Notes: generated from the letters alone by a model not told the origin. A DNA stretch of 64,000 bases from Tubulanus polymorphus (GCF_964204645.1 NC_134027.1:16606485-16670484); one strand, 5' to 3'; positions 19,100-31,271 are shown, numbered from the stretch's first letter. Numbers and translations are program-made.

Positions 19100-21908
19100 T
19101 CATTCAGCATCAAATGTTGAATAGTCCAATCTTGTGTGGTACACTTCGAAGCAATCCTGATCGATGTGTAGACCCGGTCTAGAAGGGCAAGTCTTACAAA
19201 CCCAGATAGTGTCCTTTGGCCGCCCAGTTCGCCCAAGATCATTTCGTGCATAGCATACGCGGCATCGTTTTTGTTGGGTCTTCCTTCCAAGTGGTCGAAG
19301 CTTCATTGGAAAGTGACGGCCAGTGAGACGGGTCAGTGCTTCATCACGGGTAACATTACGAGCAATCATTGGTCTTGTGATAACCATCACGTCGAGCACA
19401 TCATGTATAAACCCAAGGAAATCCTTCTTGTTACCCTGTAGTTCGAACATCCGATGGGAGTTTAGGAGGGCCTGCATCACCAGCCTGACTGCTACTTTTT
19501 TATACCATTTCATCGTTCGGCGGATGACTTGGTAGTAGTGAAGTTGCTGGTCCACCATATCGACTCCACCCATATGCTTGTTGTAGGCCAATACACAAGT
19601 GGGTTTGCAAATTGCAACATCGTTCGTCGTTTTCTTCCTTGTATCTTCCACTCTCGCTGGAAACCTAGTTGTGAGGAGATGGACTACCTTTGGTTTCCCA
19701 CTAGCTTTATCAACATGTGCCCGAAATTTTACGGCCAAAACGTTCTCATCCGGAGCCTTGAAAAATACTGATGAATTTTTCTGAATTTGGAGGTCTGCCA
19801 ATTCCTTTGGAAAGTTGCGACGATTCGCTCTAACCGTGCCATCAACGTACGTTCCTTTCTTCAGCAGGAATGCCGCTAAAGATGGCGATGAGTAGTAATT
19901 ATCAATGAACAGAGTGTAACCTTTTTGGAGGTAATTTCTCATCAGATGCATGACTATTTGCTCGGAAACGTTCAGAGCCGCAATCTCTGGAGGCTGTACA
20001 GGGAGTGTGTTTGCCCCTACGTAAACTAGTAGGTCAAGGGTGACTCCCTTTGTTGTGCATAATTCAAAAAATTTTATGCCAAAACGTGTACGTTTTGTGG
20101 CAATGAACTGTTTGAAACTCAAGCGACCCTTCCACAGCAACAGCGACTCGTCGATACTAAGGTTTTCACCCGGGCTATATACCTCTCGGAATCGTGTTTG
20201 AAACATTTCAACCAATGGGCGAACCTTATAAAGTCGGTCTCTATCACGATCTCTCGGGTCATAGCCGTCTGCTTCATTATCTGCGAAATGTAAGAATTTT
20301 AAAATGTTCAGGAACCGATCACGACTCATACATTCACCAAAAATTGGAGTAGCCACAAGCTTTTCTTGTGTCCAGTACATGTTGATTCTCGGTTTATATA
20401 CAATTCCTTGTAATACGAGAAGAGCCAGGAATGTCTTCATCTCAGCCTGCTCGACTGGCTCCCATAACCTGGCTCTGGATCGCCGCTTCAGGGTGTCTTC
20501 GTTAGCTGTCAGGAATTGTTGGGCATATCTGTTTGTTTCGGTGACCACGTGTGCTATTATTTCTTCAGTAAGGTATAGGGAAATATAATCAATCGGTTTA
20601 GCTCCCTGTGGCATATCAACGAGAAGTTTCTCTTTCCCAGTGAATGGGATGGCTTTTGGACGAAAGTTTTCAGTTCGTTCCCAAAACCAGGGAGCATCAT
20701 CAGCTCGCATCCGACGGCCGGCAGGAGCACGTTGTCTTGGAGCTGGCTGTTGGGCAACTGGTTGTACCACAGGGGGAGCTTGTTGTCTTGGCGCTCGCTG
20801 TTGGGCAACTGGTTGTACCACAGGGGGAGCTTGTTGTCTTGGCGCTCGCTGTTGGGCAACTGGTTGTACCACAGGGGGAGCTTGTTGTCTTGGCGCTCGC
20901 TGTTGGGCAACTGGTTGTACCACAGGGGGAGCTTGTTGTCTTGGCGCTCGCTGTTGGGCAACTTGTTGTACCACAGGGGGAGCTTGTTGTATTGGCGCTC
21001 GCTGTTGGGCAACTGGTTGTACCACAGGTGGAGCATGTGTGGGCTGTCTTGGAACAGGTTGTGGTGCAACTGGTGGAGGATGTTGCCTCAGTGCTGAAAC
21101 GGTGGCCAAAGGTGTTGTATCTGTGCAGCGTATCTTCACCAGAGGTTCTGGCCTTGGTGCTGGTGGTGTTGTGACTTTACGTTTTTCTGAAAAGAAAAAT
21201 AAACTGTTCAACACACAATATTTTTATTTGTTTTCAAAATGATTATTTTTTTGCAGAACAATTGCACCACATGGAGTAAGAAAAGTACTTTTTTGAACTG
21301 GACGTGGTGTTGGAGTTTCTGGAGAATCTGGCACAGCGGGAACTCTGCGTTGGTCGGGCGAAAAAAGATTGAAGACTGGAGGGGCCGATGTCGATTGTTG
21401 GGCATCGCCTGAAAGACAATAAAACTGTTATTCGTGTATTTATGTATTCATTTATATATCTATATATTCATTCATCTCTAAAGTTGCTGTACCACTTTTG
21501 AGCAATTATATGTATGACTCACCGAAAGTGCACTCTTGTCTTTGTATAATATCCTGGTCTCCTTCCTCTTCTAAATCCAATACGTTATCATCAGTGCTGC
21601 ACACTTCTGAAATAAAAATAAATAGATAAAACAACCGGGTCATCTTATCATCGTCATTATAGCTTTATGTAATAGAGTTTTGTGATTGCCTAAAGGCATA
21701 TACCTGGTTGAGGCTGATCCAACTCCTCGAATTCATCAAAGTCGAAATCGGCATCGAGGTCAAGGGCATAGTCATCTTCGTCCCAAGAGTCGTCTCCGCC
21801 CAGTCCGAAATCACCCCCGTCATCTAAATCGTCATCTTCACTGTCGTCGTCGGCGTAAATCTTGCCTAAAACTTGATTAGCACTGAAAACTTTCTTTCGA
21901 GCAGCCAT
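19100..21908 (-). CDS. piggyBac transposase, four exons, apparently intact
   Basis: Exons by GT/AG borders and phase: 21908-21704, 21606-21523, 21408-21289 and 21186-19100; total 2496 nt, 831 residues. ATG at 21908 (GAGATGG) is preferred; another in-frame ATG lies 15 nt upstream. Exon 1 encodes an acidic N-terminus (DDDSEDDDLDDGG). Exon 4 opens with KRKV (possible nuclear signal), then Pro/Gln repeats, then the DDE_Tnp_1_7 domain with aspartates in SIDESLLLWKG, LFIDNYYSS and GGVDMVDQQ, and ends in a Cys-rich finger (CRVCYARND...CKTCPSRPG). It cuts and pastes the element at TTAA sites. I see no stop or frameshift. The splice model is inferred; introns are 97, 114 and 102 bp. Confidence 0.9.
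20735..21045 (-). repeat. 51-bp tandem repeat in transposase exon 4
   Basis: Six near-identical 51-bp units encode a 17-residue repeat, APPVVQPVAQQRAPRQQ, between the nuclear-signal-like start and the catalytic domain. The unit is a multiple of three, so copy-number change keeps the frame. The repeats also leave long shadow frames on the other strand. Low-complexity Pro/Gln linkers are not typical of the catalytic core of this family. Confidence 0.85.
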
Positions 21909-22066
21909 CTCAATCCCGTGCAAATTACCATGTGCTCAACAGGCTGACAGCACCAACTACTGACGCATTTTCGCCATCTGTTGTTTAGAAAGCTAACTAT
22001 CTTGTCTTACATGCGTTTACATACTGTTTGCTGTGTACGCGTTCGAGTTATAAATCAATAGGTGCA

Positions 22067-22129
22067 TGACGTTTCTACAACGTCATACGCACAGCACGTG
22101 TCACTCCATATGACGTTTCCAAAACGTCA
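22067..22129. promoter_or_regulatory. Paired TGACGT palindromes in piggyBac subterminal region
   Basis: 22067-22085 (TGACGTTTCTACAACGTCA) and 22111-22129 (TGACGTTTCCAAAACGTCA) are two imperfect 19-bp palindromes, 44 bp apart start to start. They lie between the right TIR and the transposase start. They could be transposase subterminal binding sites, host bZIP (CRE-like) promoter sites, or both; this is inferred from position. Confidence 0.5.
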
Positions 22130-22148
22130 CACGTAGCGAAAGGGTTAA

Positions 22149-25100
22149 TAGATGCAGTAAAAAATCTGCCAATTGAGCAACAGAGGGTGAGCATGGATCA
22201 ATTTCCCCGGTAGCACACCAATCTGCAAAATAACCCCATTTGGTGTCGTAAATGGTACTCGTCGATGTCCGCTTAGATCCTGCGATAAAAGAGAGATAAA
22301 CGAGATAAACAGCCTGTTCTGAAAAGCTGAAGCTGACAAGAATCGCTGGACAATGGCCAGGCGAGCAGATTTAGCCAATGGCTGTTCGGATGATGCTGAA
22401 AATTCCTCTGAGACAGAAGCAATTAGAAATTCGGAAGAATCCTGGGGTTGTCGCACAGTAGGTTGAGAGCCTATTTCTGAGCCAGCCAACATGAAGCTAC
22501 CAGAACTATGTTGCAATTGACTGATCGCTCTACTTGATCCAGCAAGTGCAGGAGGACTGGTGTGGGCAGCTAGGAACGCATACGCATGCATCCCCGACCA
22601 GTTCAGAGAGAAGGCCTTAACCCCCAAGCTTTCGCGTCTGGAAACGGGGAAACAAATAGTGGACACCTCCGATTAAACCAGGTGGCAAAAAGATCCAGCA
22701 GCGGATTGCCGAACATGTCTTGAACCTGATTTGCTACTTTTTGGAGTACACATTCTGTCGGAATAGCCTGACCAAGAAAGAACATTGGCCGTCACGTTCC
22801 TTATCCCTGCTAAATGTGCAACAGTCACACAGGGAAACGCCCTTTGTCTGGCACCAAAGATGAATTTTGCCGACAGATCCGTGAGGGTTGTCGAGTGAGT
22901 GCCCCCTTAATTCTGAAGGTAAGCCCCCACTGTTGAATTGTCCTCGGCTAACCAAACGTGGTGGCCCTCCACTCTCCTGTGAAAGAACTTCAGAGCCTTC
23001 CACACGGCCAGCTGTTCCAGGAAATTTATTGTGGTTGGTGGCCTCGTAGCGAGACCACCTCCTGGCTTTGACTCGGTTCTCCAGATGAGCCCCCCACCCT
23101 TGGTGACTGGCATCCGTGAATACATGAAGTGGAGCCTCTAATGGGGCCATGACACTCGGCGACGAAGATTCATAGTTGTCGCCCACCAATGAAGATCTGG
23201 ACTTAGATCGGTTGGCGGTACAGGAATCAAGGTCTCCCAGTTGCCCTTTGACCGAGACCAGAAGCTCTTATTGTTGCAAGCGCCTGATTCTGAGGCAGCC
23301 TAAGGGCACCACCAAACCCATGGAGCTGATGGATGGAGCCGTGACCAGTAACGAGCTGTTCTCGGGGTTGTGGACACTCCCGCTACAGCTTTTTTAAGTT
23401 TTGCTACTGGAGCCATGGGCGGAAAGACTTTGCCGATTCGGAGATCGAAGGCCGTGCCGAGATAAGTGAACTGTTGGGCCGGCGTCAACCGAGATTTTTC
23501 CCTGTTTACGCGGAACCCTAGCTGATGGACTAAGTCCAAGACTAAGGTCATTGCCTCCCGACATTGTTGAGCTGAGTTTGCGACTAATAACCAGTCGTTG
23601 AGGTAAACGAACAGTCAAACACCCCTGAACTGAAGTACCCTCTGAACGGCCTTGACCAACTTGGTGAAAACCCACGGGCCGTACCGAGGCCAAATGGAAG
23701 AGACCTAAACTCTGAACTGGAACAGGGGGCCTTCCCACTTTATCCCGAGAAATCGCTGAGATTTTGGGTGAATTTCAACCTGAAAATAATTGTTGGAGCT
23801 GGTCCTCCTACCGGCATCTCTAGCCGCCCGAGAAAGCGCTGAAGTTTGAGTTGGTCCTGTTGGAGTCCATGCCGAGCCTTGCGCCGCCGGCGCTGAACCA
23901 GAGCGCTTTTTCCACGGAGTTCGGACAGTGGACTTGGTCTGGACCTCCCAAATCTTCCTCAGCTCGGGGGAAACAGGAGCGCACCAACCGGAGAAGAGAT
24001 GGGATGACGGAAGCCTAACGTCTAGTTTTAGGGCAATTGACTCGAGAGTTTCGCAAAGCTCGTCTGTCGACACCTTGAGAGCCATATCCTGAAACAAACC
24101 AACCCTGGTAAGATTGTCCAGGATTGACATCATGGCCACCAAACCGGACTTCGGCAAACAAATACCCGACTGTGCTGAACCAGTATCCAAAGCTGAACCG
24201 GGCTGATCCAAAGCACCTGGAGTTGCATAATACGCCGAGCAAATGCGCCTCTAGGCGGATCGGTTGAACTAATATATTTTCCAGATTTCATACCCCATTC
24301 TGGAGGGGGAATGGGAAACGAAAACGGCGACATTCACCCCATAATTGCCTATCTAATTGAGCCCAATCTCTTGAAACTGCTGACCATTCACGTAAAACAT
24401 TAAGATCAGAGTCCAGAGGGCGATAAGCTTCCATTTACTCACCCACCAGAGGAGCTGCTGTGGGCTTAGCACGAGTTGCCCCGTGTTTGACAAAAAACTC
24501 AATAATCATTGCTCCGAATGGTATGTCCCATGCAGGTTCGGATAAAACTGAACGGGATGGAGATACATTGCGAGCCAGGGATGTCCTCATTGAATGGGGC
24601 AACCCAACATTGCTTGCGGCAGGGACGACACCAGAAGGAATTGCCGCTTCTGGGACCGGATCCTCATTGAAATCAGACCCTTACCCAGCATCCAGGAATT
24701 CAGGGTCAGAATTCCAAATAACTGAGTGGGCTGGCGAACTTCTAATCGGACAATCAGGAATAGGCTTACCTGTTGTAGAAGTTGCAGTAACAACTTGTTG
24801 CGACAAAATTTTTTCATCGAATACACAAAAATCCTTCTGAGTCAGGAATTCTCCTGTATCCCGACGATCATGACGACTTCGGTGACGTCCCTCGAACCGG
24901 ATTGAGACCTGCTAGAAGAATCGCCTTCTTCGCTAACTGACGTCAACGAAAGATGAGGCGACTGACTGCGAAACTTCGACGAAACTGACGATCTATCCTT
25001 GATCTGCGAGAAGGAGACCTTGCGCGTTTATTACGTTCACGGCGTCTGGACCTGATGGGAGAGTGAGCTCTATCCCGGAGCGACGAACGTCAGAATCGGA

Positions 25101-25410
25101 CGAACCGGAAATTCAGAACCGGGTGATGTCTGGCCTAGACCAGACAGATATCGACCAGACCGGTGCCGGCCTGCTTGTGTCGGTATTTCAACTACCTGAT
25201 CTCAACTTACATCTCTACTGGTGATCGACCAGCAACTGGTGATTGACCGGAGAACTAGCGTTCCTCTCCTCGAGTAGGGAAGCCGACCGTGCAAGTACAA
25301 CCGGCGACTGCTCTGCTATACGATTTGAAATCGAATTAGAGACGTCAGTGGGCACATCGGCCAAAAGCGATTCAAATATATGCAAAAGATCAAGGTAATT
25401 GATCAAAGCG
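22149..25410 (-). pseudogene. DIRS retrotransposon: gag, RT, RNase H, start of YR
   Basis: Reading leftward on the minus strand: a charged Arg/Ser-rich gag-like region (25410-24000); an RT block NYFQVEIHPKSQRFLGIKWEG (about 23790-23730); the RT active site as FVYLNDWLL (about 23612), where the usual YLDD has Asn; LGFRVNREKSRLTPAQQFTYLG (about 23520-23450); RNase H start HVFTDASHQGWGAHL (about 23125-23085); NPLLDLFATWFNRRCPLFVSP (about 22710-22650); WSGMHAYAF (about 22600-22575); and the recombinase N-terminal helix bundle with FADWCATGEIDP (about 22245-22210). There are frameshifts between blocks and a substituted catalytic residue, so it is inactive. It is truncated at 22148 by the piggyBac. 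Confidence 0.82.
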
Positions 25411-25440
25411 TCTTCAAAATTTCTCTCAAAAACGTATAAA

Positions 25441-26525
25441 AAAATAATTTGCCATAGGCAAATTGGTTTAACTTTCTACTATCTAGAAGAACGTACAATT
25501 ATACATGATTTAATTTTGCTTTCGACTAGCGTCGTGGCTACTAGTTTTGGTTTAGATATGTCCAGAAAACTATAAGGGCTCTGGGAAGCATGACACAAAA
25601 TTTGATATTGGCTGTGATTTAGCAATTCTTTGTATTTAGCATAAAAATCCATGAAGCCAATTAAACAGTTCCAAAATTCTCATTTTAGGCCTACCAGCTA
25701 ATTTTCTTCCTGATGAATGTGGCAATATTTTCCTTTAGGTCTAGATTTTGTTCAATGCTCTATCGAATCATTCCAGCCTTGAATGCAGAGAGGCCTAGAT
25801 GATGAGACAGATACCGTAACGTATAGTACCTATTCGTACATTATTGTTATGGTTTTACATCAAGAAACAGCAATTTTACCAGACCTTGACTAAGTTATAT
25901 AATATTTTAAGGTTACCTTAAAATATTAATGTAAGTATCCATCGACGAAGTATCTAACGAAGTTAAAAGTGGGGCACAGGTATTTATAGTTGCCACAGAA
26001 ATAGTTCAAATGATTATCCACGACAATAAAGCGTTCCTATAATAAAGCTTATTTCAATTAAAAACTTCTAAATTAGGAACAGACAGAGTATGACAGTATT
26101 TATAATACGCGCTAGGAGAGAGCAGTAGTGCAACGCGTGGTTATACGTGAAAACAGAGTATGCATACACTTTGCCGGGCACTGCGGTGTGTATGTACGTA
26201 TATTAGATATATGGATTACATACCAGCTGATTTACGTAGCGCGCGGATTTTAACGTGTTAAGCTGTTACGCGAAGAATGCCAATATACCGCAAAAACATC
26301 GGCAAACACACGCACACGCATAAAGCGCACACGTGTGGAACCAATTAACTCTCATTTCAACAAAAATGATGCCAAACATTTGTCGACTGCCTCTCTCCAA
26401 AAACCTTTCAAAGAAAGAATGTATTTTGTACGAGTCGGTCAAAATAAGACAATGACAAGACAAAGCCGGGCTAGGACTATAGAAATTGCCACACTTACTA
26501 AGTTCGAGATACTAAATTAGATAGT
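25441..26525. repeat. Interspersed repeat R2, copy A
   Basis: From about 25478 ('ATCTAGAAGAACGTACAATT') to 'CGAGATACTAAATTAGAT' near 26520; paralogous to 36517-40045. No convincing frame. It contains the unoccupied target CGTTCC at 26032-26037, which in copy B holds a 977-bp TIR element. Confidence 0.65.
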
Positions 26526-27293
26526 TCAAATGAAGTGATAATTTCATCGTTAGATCATACCGGTATATGCGCATCAAACAAAAAACACATCTAACAATCC
26601 ACGCAATCCGCAATCGATCAAGTCAAACATGACAACGACCTCAAGGCATGTCTCTGTAATCGAAGGTGGAGACTAAAACACGGTTCAGGACTCGGCAGCG
26701 GACACCGGCCCGGAAAATATTTCAAAACATGTATTGTCGGTACCTAGCACGATTTCAGCGTTTTTCGGGAATTCCCTGAAATTTCGGCGTTTTTCGGAAA
26801 TTCCCTGAAATTTCAGCGTTTTTATTTCAGCGATTCAACGTTTCAGTGTTTCAGCGAAGTTCAGGAACCGTGTGGAGATGCACAGTGAGGGAGTTATTGG
26901 AATGGCCCTTTACAAAAGAATTTCTTACTTTCGTTCTCTTGTTATTAGTTATGATATGATTGAAGCATTTTTGATTCTTTTGGATAGTAGTTAAATGCTA
27001 GAATTAGATGTTTGTAAGACTTCAGGAAAAATTCTTAATTTCATGTTTAATATGGGAGGTTAAATGGACCATAGTTTTGTTACATAATATATCAGCATTG
27101 TTCGAAAAAGTTTGAAGGATAACACAAAATGTCCCAGACAAGCTCTTGGTCTGAACCTTTAAAAAGTAAACACCTCCCAGATAAGTTTTGACAGGAAACA
27201 AGTGAGCGAATAGTATATATGCTCCATTGTAAAACAGATATGAATCAGGATCACACACCTATACGACCTACACCTTACAATGTCTAAGCTTAC
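26526..27293. other. HSPA14 intron, no other gene seen
   Basis: It contains a short tandem of 'TTTCGGCGTTTTTCGG' (about 26755-26830). No supported frame. Confidence 0.45.
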
Positions 27294-27396
27294 CTTTGAG
27301 ATATCATCCCTACGCATTTCAGATTGATTTAGAATATCAACTAGTGGTTCCATGCAACGTTGAACTAGGGATGAACACAAACCATCAAATCTGGCT
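27294..27396 (-). CDS. HSPA14: HSPA14 exon, lobe II of the ATPase domain
   Basis: A 103-bp exon: acceptor ATTTCAG at 27397, donor AAG|GTAAGC at 27293. Starting with one base that completes an Arg codon from the previous exon, it encodes ARFDGLCSSLVQRCMEPLVD and ends DDISK. In Hsp70 proteins this is the 'R-A-R-F-E-x-L-C' helix leading to the adenosine-binding motif, which begins the next exon (12928-13146). The end phase is 0, matching that exon. Confidence 0.9.
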
Positions 27397-27525
27397 CTGA
27401 AATTGATCAAATATCAAGAAAGCATTAGGCCAAATCCCCAATGAGCCGCAAGCCAGAGGCCATAGCTATTATGATAATCATTATGGTGGCAATGCCTGAC
27501 AAATCAACATCACTATTTCCTTTAA

Positions 27526-27983
27526 CTCATTGCCTGCCAAAAACGTACTGGTATGTTCGATATTTCCCATCACTTGCCTGCCAATACCGTACTGGTATGG
27601 GTGACTTGTTTCTTGATTTTAACAATAGATGGCGAATTCATCGCAAAACACCAGTTAGTTTAATGGCTTTTACTACTAAAACTATCATTAGTTGTTCTAT
27701 GCAGTGTGTTAGTGACGACATCTATTGAAATGGGGGCTGAACACGCATGAATGGGCACATTTTATGCAAAATACCCCCTCTGCAATGGTAATTGCTGCAG
27801 ATTTTATCACTTCTAGAAGAAATGCCGCTTATTTTACATGACAAAGCAAGACCAGATGAACAAAATAAAACAAACTTGATGATGATATATCTCTTTTAGT
27901 TTTTGTTTTATGAATCTCTGAAAAACACGGAAATCCTGGCAAAGCGCAGCAAATCCTGAAAATTAGGCCTGGCAGGCAAAGAG
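27526..27983. mobile_element. piggyBac-type MITE, copy B
   Basis: Flanked by TTAA at 27522-27525 and 27984-27987. Ends are CTCATTGCCTGCCAAAAACG and the inverse of CTCTTTGCCTGCCAGGCC. The left end has an internal near-duplicate (CTGCCAAAAACGTACTGG / CTGCCAATACCGTACTGG). 458 bp, no frame. It is longer than copy A and probably closer to full length. Confidence 0.82.
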
Positions 27984-28500
27984 TTAAAATCAACCTATGG
28001 GACCACACCCTGAAAAACTATTAGGGTTTCCATGAGGCTGTTTTCTTTTCACTGTTCAACAGACATTTTCCCCCAGCCAAAAGTGGTCATATCTTCCCCA
28101 GATCCCGAAATATTCCTGAGGAATTGCGAAAAGAAATTGATAATTCGTTCCCTAAAGACTCTAAAGTGTTCCTTATTTCAGTTTATTTAAATCTCTGTCT
28201 TAATAATAAATTGCGTGGCTGACCATGTAGCGTAGTAGGGGAAGCTGAAATTGCACAACATGGTGGTTGACCAACAAGAATCATATAGAATTAACCACTT
28301 CTGGAATATGATAGATAAGACATGGTAGGAAATTGTGCGGCATTGAAAATGATGGAAAAGATCAGTCGGAATTTGGTAGAAAAATCCATTATTGGAAATC
28401 GATGGAAAAGGCATTATATGAAAATATACAACATGGAAAATAACCTACATGAATTTGAAAGAAAAATCCAGTGCCAGAAAATAGCAGAAAAAGCTAAATG

Positions 28501-28558
28501 GAAAATGCACAACAAGTCAAATAATAGAATTCCATCATTTTCCATGTTGTGCATTTTC
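28501..28558. repeat. Perfect 14-bp hairpin
   Basis: GAAAATGCACAACA (28501-28514) and its exact inverse at 28545-28558, around 30 bp. A similar TTGCACAACA occurs at about 28252, so this may be the core of a fold-back element. Confidence 0.5.
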
Positions 28559-28679
28559 TTCTCTTCTCTTAATAGGCCTATCATTGTTTCTAGACAATCA
28601 GCCACAGTGTCCAACGGAATAATAATAATTAAGCCAAGTAGGTTGTCTGTTTCGAGGGGCTTGACTGTCTAAATGTCAC

Positions 28680-29430
28680 AAAAACAGGAAGTGGCCTTCA
28701 GACGAGACGATTCCTCGCCTCTTCCTCTAATTCATTTTTGAGTGAACCGAATTAGAGAATAGAACAGTCTACAGACTGAGTTTAAATGATAAAATTAAAT
28801 CAGTTAGCGGTAAAAATTTAGCTAGTTTAAATGGATTAGTGGATTTTTATCAAATCATACCCCTAGATTGTGCATGCTTATGTTATGATGTAATTCCTTA
28901 TTCGGTGTCGACAAATTATGATCGTCTAACGAGTCAGTAAAGGTACCGTAGTGCAATTGAATTGTGAAATCTATCAATGTTTTTCATAATGGAAAATAAA
29001 GATTCTGTTCAAATTCACCTGAGGAAGATTTTCTACCTAGAGGGATTTTACCACGGGGAGGAGTGAATGGTTGGGGACAAAAATCATGAAAAAACATACA
29101 TTGTTTCCTAATGAATGATTTTTCAAAACAGTGAACAGAAAAAAGGCCAGGGAAAATCAGATTTTAAATTTACTATCATTCCATCAACTACCACAAAATT
29201 AAAGCATAGATCTTTTGACACGTCACTACTTGATATTATTGGATCAATTCCCGAATTGGCTTGGTTAAATTTACCATGATCATATCTCACCTTGATGTTA
29301 TCAGACATTGCACCCTTAGTATACTGAATTAAGTTCACAAGTAAATTAGTTTGATGTAAATTACCACAAAATTTAAATGCATATAATTGAACTATTGAAA
29401 ATTCCCTCCAGCCAATACAATTTGATACAA
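28680..29430. other. Upstream of gypsy relic, possible LTR/leader
   Basis: No gene seen. A polyadenylation-like AATAAAG lies at about 28994 and a purine-rich ACGGGGAGGAG at about 29052. An LTR for the following relic could be here, but no second copy exists in the window to prove it. Confidence 0.3.
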
Positions 29431-29449
29431 CAAATAACTAGTGCAGTTA

Positions 29450-30215
29450 CAATGGCAGTAGCTGGACTACGTAAACCGAACTCGCCATCGTTCAAAGGGA
29501 ACATCGCTGAAAACTGGATAGTGTTCGAGCATGAGTACGACATTTTTGTTTAGCGCTGAATATAGAGACAAGCCAGAGTCTGTCGAAAATACGGTGTCTC
29601 CCAAGTACACTAGATAAATCATCAACAGTGACATTGATGGGTTTAGGAGGACATCCTACAAAATCTGTTAGAACAGCTAGATTAAGCTGCACGCGCCGGA
29701 ACCAAAAATTAACGTTAGACTTCCATGTTGTGGATAAAGACGTTCAAACACTACTTGGTCTAACTGACTGTTTGCGTTTGGATGTATTAGTACTATGTCC
29801 AGAAGTACTGGAAGTACAAAGTATGCCTGAGTTACCTGGTGTATTAAAAGACTACCTGCAGTTATTCGATGGGAAACTAAGCAAGATACCTGTCCAATAT
29901 CGTATAACACTGGGCCCAAGCGTACCTCCTGTTGTGCATCCAGTGCGAAATGTTCCACATGCAATCAGGGATAAACTCAAGGCCAAGTTAGATTCGATGG
30001 TTGCACAAGGTATCATAGCGGAGCTAACAGAACCAACCGATTGGGTATCAATATTGGTAGTGACGACTAAGAAAGACACGGACGAGCTAAGGGTTTATAT
30101 CGACCCTGGTGATTTGAATCATGCAATAAAGAGGCCACACTATCCAATGAAAACAATCGAACAGGTGGTAGCTAATATGTCCAATGCTAAGTATTTTACA
30201 GTGTTAGACCAATGA
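29450..30215 (+). pseudogene. Ty3/gypsy relic: gag start, protease end, RT start
   Basis: ATG at 29451 begins a gag-like frame (KPNSPSFKGNIAENWIVFEHEYD). It stops within 40 codons and is fused by deletion to the protease C-terminus (LLGLTDCLRLD), then a pol linker and the RT N-terminus. The RT part has KLDSMVAQGIIAELTEPTDWVS, TKKDTDELRVYIDPGDLNHAIKR and YFTVLDQ, after which the frame ends. It is internally deleted and truncated before the RT active site. Family identity is firm from the RT blocks. Confidence 0.85.
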
Positions 30216-31267
30216 AACCCCTTATATCCGGCCTTCCAACATATTGGTGGAAAAGTGGGTAAATGAGTGGAGAAATGTAGTTGTTCTATTGCCTTGAAAT
30301 CTTTACTACTTACTGGTAAAGTAAGGATATATGGCATACAATTTCAGTTGAAATTTAATAGATAAGTGCATCCTGGGAGAAAGAGCAGTTTATCTGAAAC
30401 TTTTTCGTGAATTTTTTTCTTGATGGCCATCTTGGAGCATGTGACCTTGACCTCAAATTCACTTATATCCAAATTATTTATGTCTATTCGTTGGCCCAAA
30501 AGTTATCAACAACATGCTATATAATTTTTCTGTGTCAGATACCTTGGTAACTATTCTATGAATATACTCCTATAAACCCCTAAATTCCACCCCCCCTCCG
30601 GTACAGCAGCGGAGACACTATGTGGTATTGAAAGGGTTGAACTGTAGCGACACCGCAAGAGATTTGTCGAGCCTGCCGCGGCACATATACATCTTTCATG
30701 GGACAGTCAACTTAAGAAATCTTGCATGAAAAGTCAATTTCTAACAATCTGTCTCGAGGTTGTCGCATAAATATGTAGGAATTTTGGGTTAGGGATTAAT
30801 TCAACAGATGATGATTCCTAGCGATATTCTTGTTCGCTGTATGAACTCACTAATTTTATCTTTGAGTGAGATTAATTCATAACACATTACGATAGGCAAT
30901 TACAGACACACAGAGAAATATTGGCACTTATATCCAAAGTGAATATTATTATTAGAATATTATCAAAGTTAGCAAAGATTTTATAGAATACAGGTTCACT
31001 TCCATGAATTTAGCAGTATCTAAAAATAGTATTTCTTTTCACTAAATAAGTAAAACTGTTGTTTTTCAAACAGCAAAATTTGACATTTGGAAGTTCCATT
31101 TTGACTCATAATTATATGTGACTGAAGCGATTTCGTCAAGTTTCATGAGGTTTTCATATTAGTTTTATGAAAGTTATGCTTGCACGGTATCAGGAAATGC
31201 TTACAGTCGACTTTTGGATTACAGTAACAGCAGAAACGAGTATCTCAGGGATGATAACAGGCCATCA
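30216..31267. other. HSPA14 intron, no other gene seen
   Basis: AT-rich with a C-run near 30590 and no supported frame. The first part repeats the 'gaccttgacctc' motif found in other arrays here. Confidence 0.45.
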
Positions 31268-31271
31268 TTAA

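Larger units (their letters stand above)
18571..22144 (-). mobile_element. Complete piggyBac transposon
   Basis: 3574 bp between TTAA at 18567-18570 and 22145-22148. The TIRs are CCCTTTCGCTGCGTAC at the left and the inverse of CCCTTTCGCTACGTGT at the right. The transposase gene reads leftward from near the right end. The right subterminal region holds two 19-bp palindromes (22067-22129). The left subterminal region has an unusual G-run pair (about 18737-18765). All structural parts of an autonomous piggyBac appear present. It is inserted in a DIRS tyrosine recombinase gene, next to MITE copy A. Confidence 0.92.

Noticed and set aside
20640-21242. Three long plus-strand frames (121-200 codons) over the repeat region
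   Set aside because: They are shadows of the 51-bp, in-frame repeat of the minus-strand transposase; their translations are simple Cys/Gly/Ala or Leu/Val repeats.
26755-26830. Short tandem of TTTCGGCGTTTTTCGG as a regulatory site
   Set aside because: It looks like ordinary local slippage; no nearby gene start supports a regulatory role.
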